From the NCBI GenBank assembly GCA_041941305.1, contig JBGTQJ010000006.1:1-64000 (forward strand): 64,000 nt of DNA, given 5' to 3'. Shown here piece after piece: positions 26,122-35,085 of this stretch. Position 1 is the first letter of the stretch, and every line of letters begins with the position of its first letter. A program made the position numbers and the translations under genes. Under the pieces are notes generated by a model. The model worked only from the letters and a program-made list of their open reading frames with translations. It was not told the origin of the DNA and did not search any database. This DNA comes from JANSWP01 sp041941305. Its GTDB lineage: Bacteria > Bacteroidota > Bacteroidia > Chitinophagales > Saprospiraceae.

Positions 26122-26655
26122 ATGAAATATCTTATTTACTTTTTCTTCTTTCTAATTGCCCAGCCTCTTATTGGACAAAAATTTCTTCAAATAGAAAAGA
26201 TGCATTCTCCCAAAACCAGGAAATTTTTCCAGGGAAACGAAATTACCTTTCAGGTCAAAGGTGGACAGTGGTATACCCGTGTGATTGAAGATGTGAATTA
26301 CGAAAAACAATACTTGTTGTTTAGCAATGGGCATATAAAGTTGGAAGATATTATCGCCATCAAAACTTTCAAGAACAAAAAATGGTCAAGAAGCCTGGGA
26401 AATCAATTGATTTTTTTCGCTCCGGTGTGGGCAGCCTATACCTTGGTCGCCACTGCGGTGGATGATGAAGTGGATTTTGGATTTACCAAAGGAGATTATA
26501 TTGTAATGGGATCTTCAGTAGCCACGGGAGCCTTGCTTCGTATCATTTTTAAATCGAGAACTTTCAATTTTTACAAAAACGGAAAGGAAAGCAATAAATG
26601 GAGGTTGCGGATTTTGGATTTGGAGGTTTCGAAAAATAAGACGGGTGGGTATTAG
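26122..26655 (+). CDS. Exported hypothetical protein, downstream of rnpA
   Basis: A 177-residue protein counted from Met at 26122 (MKYLIYFFFF); an ATG at 26104 would add six residues before the signal peptide. The signal peptide ends near residue 20 (PLIGQ). The mature part is beta-rich with the segment EITFQVKGGQWYTRVIEDV, then a hydrophobic stretch (LIFFAPVWAAYTLVATAV) and GDYIVMGSSVATGALLRIIF, which could be membrane or barrel strands. Not recognised as a named domain. It may be co-transcribed with rnpA. Confidence 0.6.
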   Translation: MKYLIYFFFFLIAQPLIGQKFLQIEKMHSPKTRKFFQGNEITFQVKGGQWYTRVIEDVNYEKQYLLFSNGHIKLEDIIAIKTFKNKKWSRSLGNQLIFFAPVWAAYTLVATAVDDEVDFGFTKGDYIVMGSSVATGALLRIIFKSRTFNFYKNGKESNKWRLRILDLEVSKNKTGGY

Positions 26656-26738
26656 TTCCTTAGTAATAATTAATTCAAGTTGCGAACAACAAAGTTCGTA
26701 TAGCAAAGCTGCGCTTGGGGGGATTTAATGGAAATATC

Positions 26739-29700
26739 TTAAAGATTATTTTTTCTAACTTCTCTTGGACTTATTCCATATTCTTCATGGAATACTTTTG
26801 AAAAATATTTTGGCGTATTAAACCCAGATTCATAAGCAACTTCAGATACCGTCAAATTGGTCGTTTCCAATAATTCTTTTGCTTTTTCCAGCCTTAACGA
26901 GCGAATGAATACTGATATGGATTTACCGGTTAGCGCCTTCAACTTGCGGAACAAATTGGAGTGACTCATATTTACAGCTTTGCAAAGTTTATGAATGTCG
27001 AAGTCTTCATTTGATAGATTGGTTTCTACGATCTCCACAATTTTTTGTAAAAAAGGATCGCTGTATTCCCCTGGTTTGGTTTGAAGCACTTTTCGAAGGC
27101 TTCCAGGTTCCTGAAACCTTGTTTGCAATTGTTTGCGTAATGCAATCAGTTTTTCAATTCTCACGATTAGTTCTTCTTTGTTGAAAGGTTTGGAAAGGTA
27201 GGCATCAGCACCCTCCTTTAAGCCGGTGATGCGGGAGTATTGATCCGATTTTGCAGTTAGTAAAATGATGGGAATATGATCAGTTCGCTCGTCCATTTTT
27301 AAGGTGGCACATAGATCATAACCATCTTTTTCAGGCATCATTACATCACTTACAATAAGATCTGGAATGATTGAATACGCAGCCTCAATTCCCTCCTGAC
27401 CATTGGTTGCCGTAACTATTTGGTATTGATTTGAAAGAAAAGAACTTAAGTAAGTGATAACATCTTTATTGTCTTCTACCAAAAGGACAACGGGTTTATT
27501 GTATTGAAAAACAGGTTCAGTTTCTAATTTATTTACGTCAGACTCCAGAATTGATTCAGAAATTTGACTTGTTTCACTAAGCACTATGTCTGGATGAGTT
27601 GCTCTAGCCTTTTTGGTAATTGGAAGCTGGATGGTAAATTTTGTACCTAGACCATCCGCACTTTCAACTTCAATTTCTCCTCCCATTATTTTTACCAATT
27701 CTTTCGTCAAAGCCAAACCAATTCCCGTTCCTTCTCCTCTCCTGGTTGTCGTGGCATCTACCTGGTAAAATCGATCAAAAATATGAGGCAAATGTTCAGC
27801 TGCGATACCAATGCCATTATCCCTGACTTGGATCGCAAACCAGTCTTCCAGCTCTATAACAGGTCTCAGATCGACATAAATATCACCTCCAGTGTCTGTA
27901 AATTTTATCGCATTGGACAATAAATTGGACAATATATTCTGAATTTTTTCGGGATCGTAATCAGTATATAGCACTTTAAAATCACTTGCGAAGTGAATCC
28001 TGATATCTTTGCTATCGGCGTAGGAATGAAAAGATTCGATCTGGTATTTTGTAAATTGTACAAAGTCCCCATTTATCATTTTTAAAGGCATATTATCTGA
28101 TTCCAGTTTTGACAGATCCAATAATTGATTAATAAGATTCAACAACTGTTTCCCGTTTCGGCGAATGAGTTGTAGTCCCTCATTTAGCCAATTGTCAGGA
28201 TCGGATTTCACTTGTTCTGCCATCCCTAGAATGATAGTCAAAGGGGTACGGAATTCATGAGTGATGTTCGTGTACAATTGAGATTTTGCCAAATTAACTT
28301 CTTTAAGACGAACTGTTTCAGCTTCAGCCAATCGTCGGTTAAGTTGGAAGCGGTAAATCCAGTAGATCGTACCCAGCAGCATAATCGTCCAAAGGGAGTA
28401 GGCCCACCATGTGCGGTACCAGGGAGGCAAAATCACAATGATCAGGCTCCGAGGTGTTTTACTCCAAAAGCCGTGGTGGTTACGTACTTTAACCATGAAG
28501 GTGTAAGTGCCGGGATCGAGGTTGGTGAAAGTAGCTTCCCGTTTATCTCCAACCTGCTGCCATTCGTCATGAAAACCCTCCAGCCAAACAGCGTACCGGA
28601 CTTCATCGGGATATCGGTATTCAATGGCCCCGTAACTGATCGTAAAAATGTTTTGATCCGGTTGGAAAATGATGCGATCTGTGAAGTTGATGCTTTGTTC
28701 AAGTAATCCATCCTCCGCACCCACTTTTACGGGATCATCCTTTATATGTAGAGCAGTAAAAAGAAGCTCCGGTACAATGGTGTCTAATCGGATACTATCC
28801 GGATGAAAGTACAAAACGCCTTCTGCGAATACGCTAGAGGGAAAAAACAAATGTCCTGCAGCATCTTTATAGGCATCTTTATCAATAAAACTTGAAATAG
28901 CTAGACCGTCTTTTTGACTAAAAGAATAATAGTTATTGCTTTCCGGTTCATATTTGATGAGGTGGTGAATTGTTGAAAACCAGATATGTTGGTTATTATC
29001 TATGACCAAAGATTGAACTCTCTCGGAGTAAGAGGGATTGGGTTCAAAGATCCTCTGAAAGGCTTTGGTTTTGGGACTCCATTTATTCAGACCATTGGCG
29101 GTGGCTACCCAGATATTGCTCTGGGCATCTTCCACCATGCCATTGACTCGCAGGTTTGTGCTAATACTGGTATGGTCCTGCGGATCGTGTTTATATCTGT
29201 GGGTTTGCTTGGTTTCCGGATCATAACAACTGATACCTTTTGCATGGTGGCCGACCCAAACCAGATTTCGGCTGTCTACCAATATTCGGGTATTCAGGGT
29301 AAACTCCCGGGCAAAGGGAAGGTTGCTGTCCGGGTCAAAATGAATGATTTGGCCGGACAGTTCCCTGAGGTTGATAATCCCCATTTGGTTCCAAAATGCC
29401 AACCACATCTGCCCTTTTTGGTCTAAGGTGATTTGCTGAAGTACGCTCAATTTTTCACTGTTCTTCAAGACCGGAATCGATACCATCCTATTTTCTTCAT
29501 CTCTCTCAAATCTTGTCAAAAAGGACCTGGATACAGACCAAAGGATTTTGTCTTGTTTATTTTCACAAAATTTTATGAATTCCATTGAACGATCTTTTAT
29601 GGAAGGCAATTCCAGATAAAGACCTTCGAGACCTGTGGTTTTAAAGAACGGTTCCATTGAGTTTTGAACACGGAAATACATGTTTCCATTAAAGGAGACC

Positions 29701-30860
29701 ATTGTTTGGCTTCTATTATCAAAACCGCGCTTTATTTCTTTTGGATACAACTTTGTTTTGAATATGGCAGACCGAGGCTGAATTTGAAAGGTTTTAGTTT
29801 GTCCTACTACCCATAGCAAACCGTCTTTTGTTTTAAATATACGGATGATAGGATCTGTTTCCTCTTTGGAATTGGGAAAATTAACAAATGTTGAAAATCG
29901 CTCTTCTTTGGGATGAAATTGCAATAACCGACCATGAGTGGTTCCCACCAAAACCGTGCTGTCCTCTACATATAGCGAACTGTTCCATTCACCTTCATCC
30001 AGTAAGTAGGTGATATTGCGGGCCTCATTGGTAGAAGCATCATATGTATAAAGATTACCAAGAGTCTGGAAAATAAAAATATTGGGACTGCCTTCAGATG
30101 GGTATTCAAGAGAAAAAGCTAAATCGGGCAACCAAGGGTCAGGCAGTTGCGGAAACTGAAAATCAGGAAGAACAATTTCCGGAAGAATGGGCTTCCACTC
30201 TTGATTGAGCATTTGTAAAAGTACCCTTTCGAGTGTAGGATACAAGACTCCGAGATTACCTTTGTCATCTTCAAAAAGAGGACGCGCATCGGTGTGTTTA
30301 CCTATTTTGCTAAAAAATCCGTTGGCACGAGAAAAGACATACAATCCCCCCTGGGTCCCCGCCAGGATATTTCCTTCCCTGTCCTCAAAGATGTTATAGA
30401 AATAACCGGGGATAAACCCATCAGCAGCATGGAATTTTTCCGAAAAATGTTCGAATTGCTCTGTTTTAGGATCAAAGCGTTCCAATCCACAATCATTCAG
30501 TGAAATCCAGATCTTTCCATCCCGATCCTGAAATAAAAAATTGACTTCCGAGGTACAATACACACTGGTCGAATCATTGGGATCATTAACAAAGACTTTT
30601 GTCTGTTTTCCATCGAACCGGATTAAACGCTTATTCATATAATCACCCCATAAAAAACCTTGACTATCCTGGAAAATCAGACCATGTGGGTTTTTTTCAT
30701 AAAAAGTAAAGATCTGCCCATCCCGGTAAGCAGTCAGTGGAGAATCCTGAGCAGTAATTTCCAGGGTAAAAGCAACAACCATAAACAGAAAAAACAAACC
30801 TGAGAGGGGTAAGGATATGCTATACCGGAAGTATTTCATCCATGTTACTTTGTAGTTCAA
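26739..30860 (-). CDS. Hybrid two-component system regulator (one-piece sensor and AraC regulator)
   Basis: A 1373-residue membrane protein with the classic Bacteroidota HTCS order. It has a signal peptide, two seven-bladed regulator propellers (about 40-770), and a Y_Y_Y domain (about 780-845). A membrane segment (WWAYSLWTIMLLG) follows, then a HisKA domain with ITHEFRTPLT, and an ATPase domain with DNGIGIA and GTGIGLAL. A receiver has its phospho-acceptor Asp in LIVSDVMMPEKDG, and an AraC-type HTH lies in the last 105 residues. Such proteins sense carbohydrate fragments and switch on polysaccharide loci. No susC/susD or glycoside hydrolase genes flank it, so its targets are elsewhere. Confidence 0.93.
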   Translation of the reverse strand: MNYKVTWMKYFRYSISLPLSGLFFLFMVVAFTLEITAQDSPLTAYRDGQIFTFYEKNPHGLIFQDSQGFLWGDYMNKRLIRFDGKQTKVFVNDPNDSTSVYCTSEVNFLFQDRDGKIWISLNDCGLERFDPKTEQFEHFSEKFHAADGFIPGYFYNIFEDREGNILAGTQGGLYVFSRANGFFSKIGKHTDARPLFEDDKGNLGVLYPTLERVLLQMLNQEWKPILPEIVLPDFQFPQLPDPWLPDLAFSLEYPSEGSPNIFIFQTLGNLYTYDASTNEARNITYLLDEGEWNSSLYVEDSTVLVGTTHGRLLQFHPKEERFSTFVNFPNSKEETDPIIRIFKTKDGLLWVVGQTKTFQIQPRSAIFKTKLYPKEIKRGFDNRSQTMVSFNGNMYFRVQNSMEPFFKTTGLEGLYLELPSIKDRSMEFIKFCENKQDKILWSVSRSFLTRFERDEENRMVSIPVLKNSEKLSVLQQITLDQKGQMWLAFWNQMGIINLRELSGQIIHFDPDSNLPFAREFTLNTRILVDSRNLVWVGHHAKGISCYDPETKQTHRYKHDPQDHTSISTNLRVNGMVEDAQSNIWVATANGLNKWSPKTKAFQRIFEPNPSYSERVQSLVIDNNQHIWFSTIHHLIKYEPESNNYYSFSQKDGLAISSFIDKDAYKDAAGHLFFPSSVFAEGVLYFHPDSIRLDTIVPELLFTALHIKDDPVKVGAEDGLLEQSINFTDRIIFQPDQNIFTISYGAIEYRYPDEVRYAVWLEGFHDEWQQVGDKREATFTNLDPGTYTFMVKVRNHHGFWSKTPRSLIIVILPPWYRTWWAYSLWTIMLLGTIYWIYRFQLNRRLAEAETVRLKEVNLAKSQLYTNITHEFRTPLTIILGMAEQVKSDPDNWLNEGLQLIRRNGKQLLNLINQLLDLSKLESDNMPLKMINGDFVQFTKYQIESFHSYADSKDIRIHFASDFKVLYTDYDPEKIQNILSNLLSNAIKFTDTGGDIYVDLRPVIELEDWFAIQVRDNGIGIAAEHLPHIFDRFYQVDATTTRRGEGTGIGLALTKELVKIMGGEIEVESADGLGTKFTIQLPITKKARATHPDIVLSETSQISESILESDVNKLETEPVFQYNKPVVLLVEDNKDVITYLSSFLSNQYQIVTATNGQEGIEAAYSIIPDLIVSDVMMPEKDGYDLCATLKMDERTDHIPIILLTAKSDQYSRITGLKEGADAYLSKPFNKEELIVRIEKLIALRKQLQTRFQEPGSLRKVLQTKPGEYSDPFLQKIVEIVETNLSNEDFDIHKLCKAVNMSHSNLFRKLKALTGKSISVFIRSLRLEKAKELLETTNLTVSEVAYESGFNTPKYFSKVFHEEYGISPREVRKNNL

Positions 30861-30879
30861 TCAAATATATTAAAAGTAT

Positions 30880-31064
30880 GAACTCATTTAGACTTTTGGG
30901 GTGAAATTGAAGGCAAATGCTTGATTTTCAAGACGAAGCTCATTTTGAGTTTCGTACTTGCCCCAAAGGGATCACTTTGTGAGAAAGTACGGAATGAAAA
31001 ATAGATGAAGTATTGGGAATCAATGATTTGCATTCAAATTATCAGAATAAGTTTAAATGAGTTC
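30880..31064. mobile_element. MITE-like element, copy B (short form)
   Basis: Perfect 11-bp terminal inverted repeats GAACTCATTTA/TAAATGAGTTC, extended by near-matching bases on both sides. Both ends also carry an inner repeat (ATTGAAGGCAAATGCTTGATT and near complement). The centre has smaller hairpins (ACGAAGCTC/GAGTTTCGT type). AAATGCTTGATTTTCAA is identical to the right end of copy A. It lies 20 bases upstream of the HTCS start and could affect its promoter. Confidence 0.65.
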
Positions 31065-31215
31065 TATAAGCAAGATCACCAATGGTCGGGTGGAATGAAA
31101 GTTTTGACAGCTTGCACTTTATCGCCTACTAATGGCAATTGTTTTAACATCTTTCTTGTATAAGTCAAATCTGCTATAGTTAGCAAGTTTTAAACCCCTT
31201 GGTTTCCCTATCCTA
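31065..31215. other. Spacer between MITE-like element and T9SS gene
   Basis: No gene or clear signal is visible; it should hold the terminator of the YD-repeat gene, but no convincing hairpin was found. Confidence 0.3.
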
Positions 31216-32787
31216 TCAACGAGCAATTATAAAAGATTGCGTTTGGTGCCTATTTTTTGTCGAGATGGTTATATAGTATGAACCTTCTGAAAAGCTATCG
31301 AGATTGATTAGTTTTCTTGTTTCTCCTGCTCTCAGTTTTTGGGAATATACGGGTTTACCTAAAGAGCTATATATAGTTACAAGTCCCGTATGAAACTCGA
31401 AACCTTCTAAGCTGACTGTTAGATAACTACTGCTTGGATTTGGAAAAATCCGAAAGGAAAAATTCGACAAATTTTGCTCGTCGTTAGTATTTGTGATTTG
31501 TTCATAATGATACCTGTCAACTACTCGGCTAACCCATCCGGAAGAATTAATATATGAATTATATTGAACAAGGTTTCCAATATCATCATATTCATAGACA
31601 AACTCCGAAGATTTAACCCAGGAAGAATCTGATTCTTGCCATCGGTTACCCAAGTGCAGAATAAGTCGATTTTCTAAATCGTATTCACTGATTCCTTGCC
31701 TATCATTGACCCAATTGATGGAATCCCATCTTTGTCCCAGATAAAATATTTGGTTATTATTCGCATCATATTCATAGACTCCTTGCATATCATAGACCCA
31801 ATTATTATTTTCCCAATCTTGACCAATTTCAAGTACCACATTATCCTCAGCATCATATTCATAGATTTCTTTCCTCTCATTAACCCAATTATTATTGACC
31901 CAATCTTGACCAATTTCAAGTAACAGGTTGTCCCCATCATCGTATTCATAAATACGTTGCCAATTATTGACCCAATTGATGGAATCTCCCGTTAGCCTTA
32001 ATTCCAGCGTTAAATTATTATTTGTATCATATTCATAGATATGTTGCCAATCATTGACCCAATTGATGGAATCTCCCGTTAGCCTTAATTCCAGCGTTAA
32101 GTTATTATTTACATCATATTCATAGATTTCTTGCCAATCATTGACCCAATTATTAGCACTCCATTCTTGTCTTAGTTCTAAAGTCAAATTATTATTGGTA
32201 TCGTATTCGTAGATACGTTGCTTATAATTGATCCAATTGCTGGCAACCCAATTTTGTTCTAATCTAAATGTTTGGTTATCATTTGCGTCGTATTCATAAA
32301 TACGTTGCCAAATATTGACCCAATTGTTAGCAACCCAATCCTGGCCTAATATAGATGTTTGGTTATCATTTGTGTCGTATTCATAGATACGTTGCCAATC
32401 ATTGACCCAATTTGTAAAATTCCATTCTTGCCTTACTTCTAAAGTCAAGTTATTGTTTACATCGTATTCATAGATTTCTTTCCAATCGTTGACCCAATTA
32501 TTATTGACCCAATTGTATGTTTTTAAAAGTACCAGTATGTCATTTGCGTCGTACTCGTAAATGAACGTACGTGAATTTTTCCATTCTCCACTAATCCTTT
32601 TTAAATGTTTCCTATTAATCAATAAGCAATTTGAATTGTAAGAGTACTCAATAGAATCCCATTTATATACGTCCACATTAAAAGAATAATGATAGGCCGA
32701 TACCAATTTATATTCTTGAGAAAATGAAAGAGTGGGAAGCAATAAACTTAAAAGGTAGTATGAGATGTAGGATATTAGATTTTTCAT
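31216..32787 (-). CDS. T9SS cargo protein with twelve YEYD-type repeats
   Basis: A 523-residue secreted protein. It has a signal peptide (about 1-23), then about twelve units of roughly 29 residues, each centred on YEYD followed by an N-rich turn and NWVNDWQ. It ends in a type A T9SS sorting domain (FRIFPNPSSSYLTV through SFIIAR, last 80 residues). The units recall RHS/YD repeats but are shorter, and no RHS core or toxin tip is present. Two neighbouring units are nearly identical in DNA (87-base period, around 31978 and 32065), a sign of recent duplication. Probably a surface fibre or adhesin; the function is inferred only. Confidence 0.8.
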   Translation of the reverse strand: MKNLISYISYYLLSLLLPTLSFSQEYKLVSAYHYSFNVDVYKWDSIEYSYNSNCLLINRKHLKRISGEWKNSRTFIYEYDANDILVLLKTYNWVNNNWVNDWKEIYEYDVNNNLTLEVRQEWNFTNWVNDWQRIYEYDTNDNQTSILGQDWVANNWVNIWQRIYEYDANDNQTFRLEQNWVASNWINYKQRIYEYDTNNNLTLELRQEWSANNWVNDWQEIYEYDVNNNLTLELRLTGDSINWVNDWQHIYEYDTNNNLTLELRLTGDSINWVNNWQRIYEYDDGDNLLLEIGQDWVNNNWVNERKEIYEYDAEDNVVLEIGQDWENNNWVYDMQGVYEYDANNNQIFYLGQRWDSINWVNDRQGISEYDLENRLILHLGNRWQESDSSWVKSSEFVYEYDDIGNLVQYNSYINSSGWVSRVVDRYHYEQITNTNDEQNLSNFSFRIFPNPSSSYLTVSLEGFEFHTGLVTIYSSLGKPVYSQKLRAGETRKLINLDSFSEGSYYITISTKNRHQTQSFIIAR

Positions 32788-32892
32788 ATTAGGGATGTAT
32801 TAAGGAATTAAGATTATTCTGTCCAAGTACTTATAAGGCTTCGTTCCTGAGTTAATTAATTCCGAATGCTGAGGATAATTGTATTTATGCAT

Positions 32893-34263
32893 CTATTGTT
32901 TCATAAATTTTCCTGTATAAAACTTTTTGTCGATGATTGCCTTTAACAAGTAGATTCCCGGTGGCAGGTCTTTCACGACAATTGCCTGATTTTCAGAAAT
33001 GAAAAGATGGTTCATCAGTTTGCCTTGGAAGTCATACAGATTGATTTCGATGGTTTTTGAAACTGGTTCTGGAAATTTGATATGAAGCATATAAGAGGCG
33101 GGATTGGGTAAAATCTCTAATTCTTCCACAAATACTTCATCGACGTTAAGGACAAAATCCCTCACATCTCCTCCGGTCCATTTCAATAAAGCAGGATTGC
33201 TTCCTACATAATCTTCATTGGCTACACGAGCCGCCCAACCGGTTTCTGGATCAAGAAAGCTGACGGTATTATACTTAATGCCTGTATCTATTTGTACCCA
33301 GGATTCACCACCATTATTGGTAAGTGCCGAGGTCGGTTGATAATCAGAGGGAACAGGGACATAGGTATCATTATATCCGGATACACCCATGAAAGAACTA
33401 TCGGTTCCAGGAATATGGCAAAGAGCAGTAATAGGGAAATCCAATTGGTCCAAACCTATCCAGGATGCACCGCCATCGTCAGTCCTTTGTAGATAAGTTG
33501 TGTTGAGTCCTAAATGTGGCTGGGGATTAATTCTTACGTCTCCTGAGGCAAGGCCGATTCCTGATTCACTAATTTGGACCGTTTGAACCTGAATATCAGG
33601 AAAAGCAGTGGCAATTTTTTCCCATGTCTGTCCTTTATTGGTACTTCTCATAAAATTATGGCTGGTTGCCCAAATGAGGGTATCTCCCCTGATGTCCCAC
33701 CAGTTATCTACATCGACTTGATTCCAATATCCATCTGGATAATCAAAATCGTTGACTGTCCAATTATTTCCCCCATCATGCGTGTAGCCTGATTGCCAAG
33801 CCACTATATCAACAAAGAATCCATTATCTTTATTTAAAAATTTCACTGCCGGAGGCCAGGCAGGGGCGTTTGGCCAAGCGGGATCTTTTTCATAATTGAC
33901 CTGCCAGGAATTTCCTCCATCCAAGGTTCTGTAAATATATCTTTTCATAGTCTGCTCATCTCCCAGAGAAAGGAAGGCCATTGAATCGCTGATGGCTACG
34001 ATGCTCGTTGCAGCGAAGTCTTCCAAATCATCCAGGTCATACACAAGCCAAGCTTCGCCACCATCGGTAGATTTGATTACTTTAGTTTCATATGGAGGAT
34101 CATTTCTTGAGCCAACTGCCCATAATATATCTTCATCGACAATCGAAATTGACCAAACCGTATAATCTTGGGGAAGAACACCTTCTCCCTGGGGCATCCA
34201 TTGAGAATTGGCAGAAATAAAAAATGAAAAAAGGAATAAGAGAAAAGAATAGATCTTTTTCAT
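32893..34263 (-). CDS. T9SS cargo protein with BNR/YCF48-like propeller
   Basis: A 456-residue secreted protein. A signal peptide (about 1-20) precedes a beta-propeller with repeated sialidase-type motifs such as STDGGEAW, TLDGGNSW, THDGGNNW, STNKGQTW and TDDGGASW. A T9SS type A sorting domain closes the chain (LEILPNPASYMLHI through GKFMKQ). The propeller is of the sortilin/YCF48 kind and does not show a sialidase active site. It is probably displayed on the surface or released. It lies 105 bases upstream of the YEYD-repeat gene on the same strand, possibly in one transcript. Confidence 0.82.
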   Translation of the reverse strand: MKKIYSFLLFLFSFFISANSQWMPQGEGVLPQDYTVWSISIVDEDILWAVGSRNDPPYETKVIKSTDGGEAWLVYDLDDLEDFAATSIVAISDSMAFLSLGDEQTMKRYIYRTLDGGNSWQVNYEKDPAWPNAPAWPPAVKFLNKDNGFFVDIVAWQSGYTHDGGNNWTVNDFDYPDGYWNQVDVDNWWDIRGDTLIWATSHNFMRSTNKGQTWEKIATAFPDIQVQTVQISESGIGLASGDVRINPQPHLGLNTTYLQRTDDGGASWIGLDQLDFPITALCHIPGTDSSFMGVSGYNDTYVPVPSDYQPTSALTNNGGESWVQIDTGIKYNTVSFLDPETGWAARVANEDYVGSNPALLKWTGGDVRDFVLNVDEVFVEELEILPNPASYMLHIKFPEPVSKTIEINLYDFQGKLMNHLFISENQAIVVKDLPPGIYLLKAIIDKKFYTGKFMKQ

Positions 34264-34424
34264 GGTTGAAGGATTACCGTTAGAAAGTAAATACTTTCCT
34301 TACAAAGATGATCTACAATTCACAAGTGTATTCCTTCTTATATTGCAAATTTGCCCCTTTATATTGCAAAAACCTATTGTGATAGCTTTTCAATATAAAA
34401 ATTGTAAACTTTGAGAAATGAAAA

Positions 34425-34475
34425 TTCACTACGTTGAAAAGATTCCCCGAATCTTTTCTGCTTCGCACCACTTCG
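34425..34475. repeat. 51-bp direct repeat, copy 1
   Basis: Positions 34425-34475 are identical to 34535-34585. Each copy holds a perfect hairpin, GAAAAGATTC CCC GAATCTTTTC. The copies are 110 bases apart. Confidence 0.75.
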
Positions 34476-34534
34476 ATGCTTCTATCAGGAAATAAAAGGC
34501 TGGTAGTTGAAAGCTCTCCCATCCGCTTTCGCGG

Positions 34535-34585
34535 TTCACTACGTTGAAAAGATTCCCCGAATCTTTTCTGCTTCGCACCACTTCG
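34535..34585. repeat. 51-bp direct repeat, copy 2
   Basis: Identical to 34425-34475. This copy ends 1 base from the aroQ stop, so its hairpin may serve as the aroQ terminator. The region between T9SS gene and aroQ holds no gene. Confidence 0.75.
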
Positions 34586-34586
34586 T

Positions 34587-35006
34587 TCAGCCTTTCAAAA
34601 AATAATCAATCGCCAGTTCATATCCTTTCAAGCCCAAACCAACAATACTTCCGATACATTTAGGTGAGATGTAAGAATGATGTCTGAATTTTTCGCGTGC
34701 GTGTACATTTGAAATGTGCACTTCGATTACAGGTGTTTCAATTGCCCCAATGGCGTCTGCAATTGCGATAGAAGTGTGGGTATAGGCACCCGCATTTAAC
34801 ACGATGCCATTATAGGTAAATCCTACCTCGTGTAATTTGTCAATGATGTCTCCTTCGTGGTTGCTCTGAAAATAATGCAGTGTGATGCCTGGAAATTCAA
34901 TTTGAAGCCCTTCAAAAAACTCTTCAAAAGACTTGCGACCATATACAGAGGGTTCGCGAGTGCCGAGTAGGTTTAAATTTGGTCCGTTGATGATGATGAT
35001 TTTCAT
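34587..35006 (-). CDS. aroQ: Type II 3-dehydroquinate dehydratase
   Basis: The third step of the shikimate pathway: 3-dehydroquinate to 3-dehydroshikimate. The 139-residue length is normal for the dodecameric type II enzyme. The catalytic Tyr is in EPSVYGRKSF (residue 22) and the Asn in VLNAGAYTHTS. The catalytic His is in EVHISNVHAREKFRHHSY, where the second His-rich stretch also fits the family. It follows recQ on the same strand, separated by a hairpin that fills the whole 76-base gap. Confidence 0.95.
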   Translation of the reverse strand: MKIIIINGPNLNLLGTREPSVYGRKSFEEFFEGLQIEFPGITLHYFQSNHEGDIIDKLHEVGFTYNGIVLNAGAYTHTSIAIADAIGAIETPVIEVHISNVHAREKFRHHSYISPKCIGSIVGLGLKGYELAIDYFLKG

Positions 35007-35085
35007 AGTATGCAGTTGGCAGTTGGCAGCATGCAGTATGCAGATATTTTAATATTGCACACTGCATACTGCTAACTGCATACTA
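35006..35085. repeat. Word-type hairpin between recQ and aroQ
   Basis: The left arm is built from AGTATGCAGTTGGCAG words, and the right arm (about 35056-35085) is their near complement with TGCATACTGCTAACTGC. It occupies the complete gap between the two genes and probably ends the recQ transcript. Confidence 0.5.

Noticed and set aside
26739..30860. Polysaccharide utilisation locus
   Set aside because: The regulator type fits, but no susC/susD, glycoside hydrolase or lyase gene is adjacent.
31216..32787. RHS/Tc toxin gene
   Set aside because: It lacks the RHS core and a variable toxic tip and ends in a T9SS sorting domain instead.
34425..34585. Possible mini-CRISPR (two identical repeats with a 59-base spacer)
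   Set aside because: There are only two copies, the repeat is 51 bases, the spacer is too long, and no cas gene is in the window.
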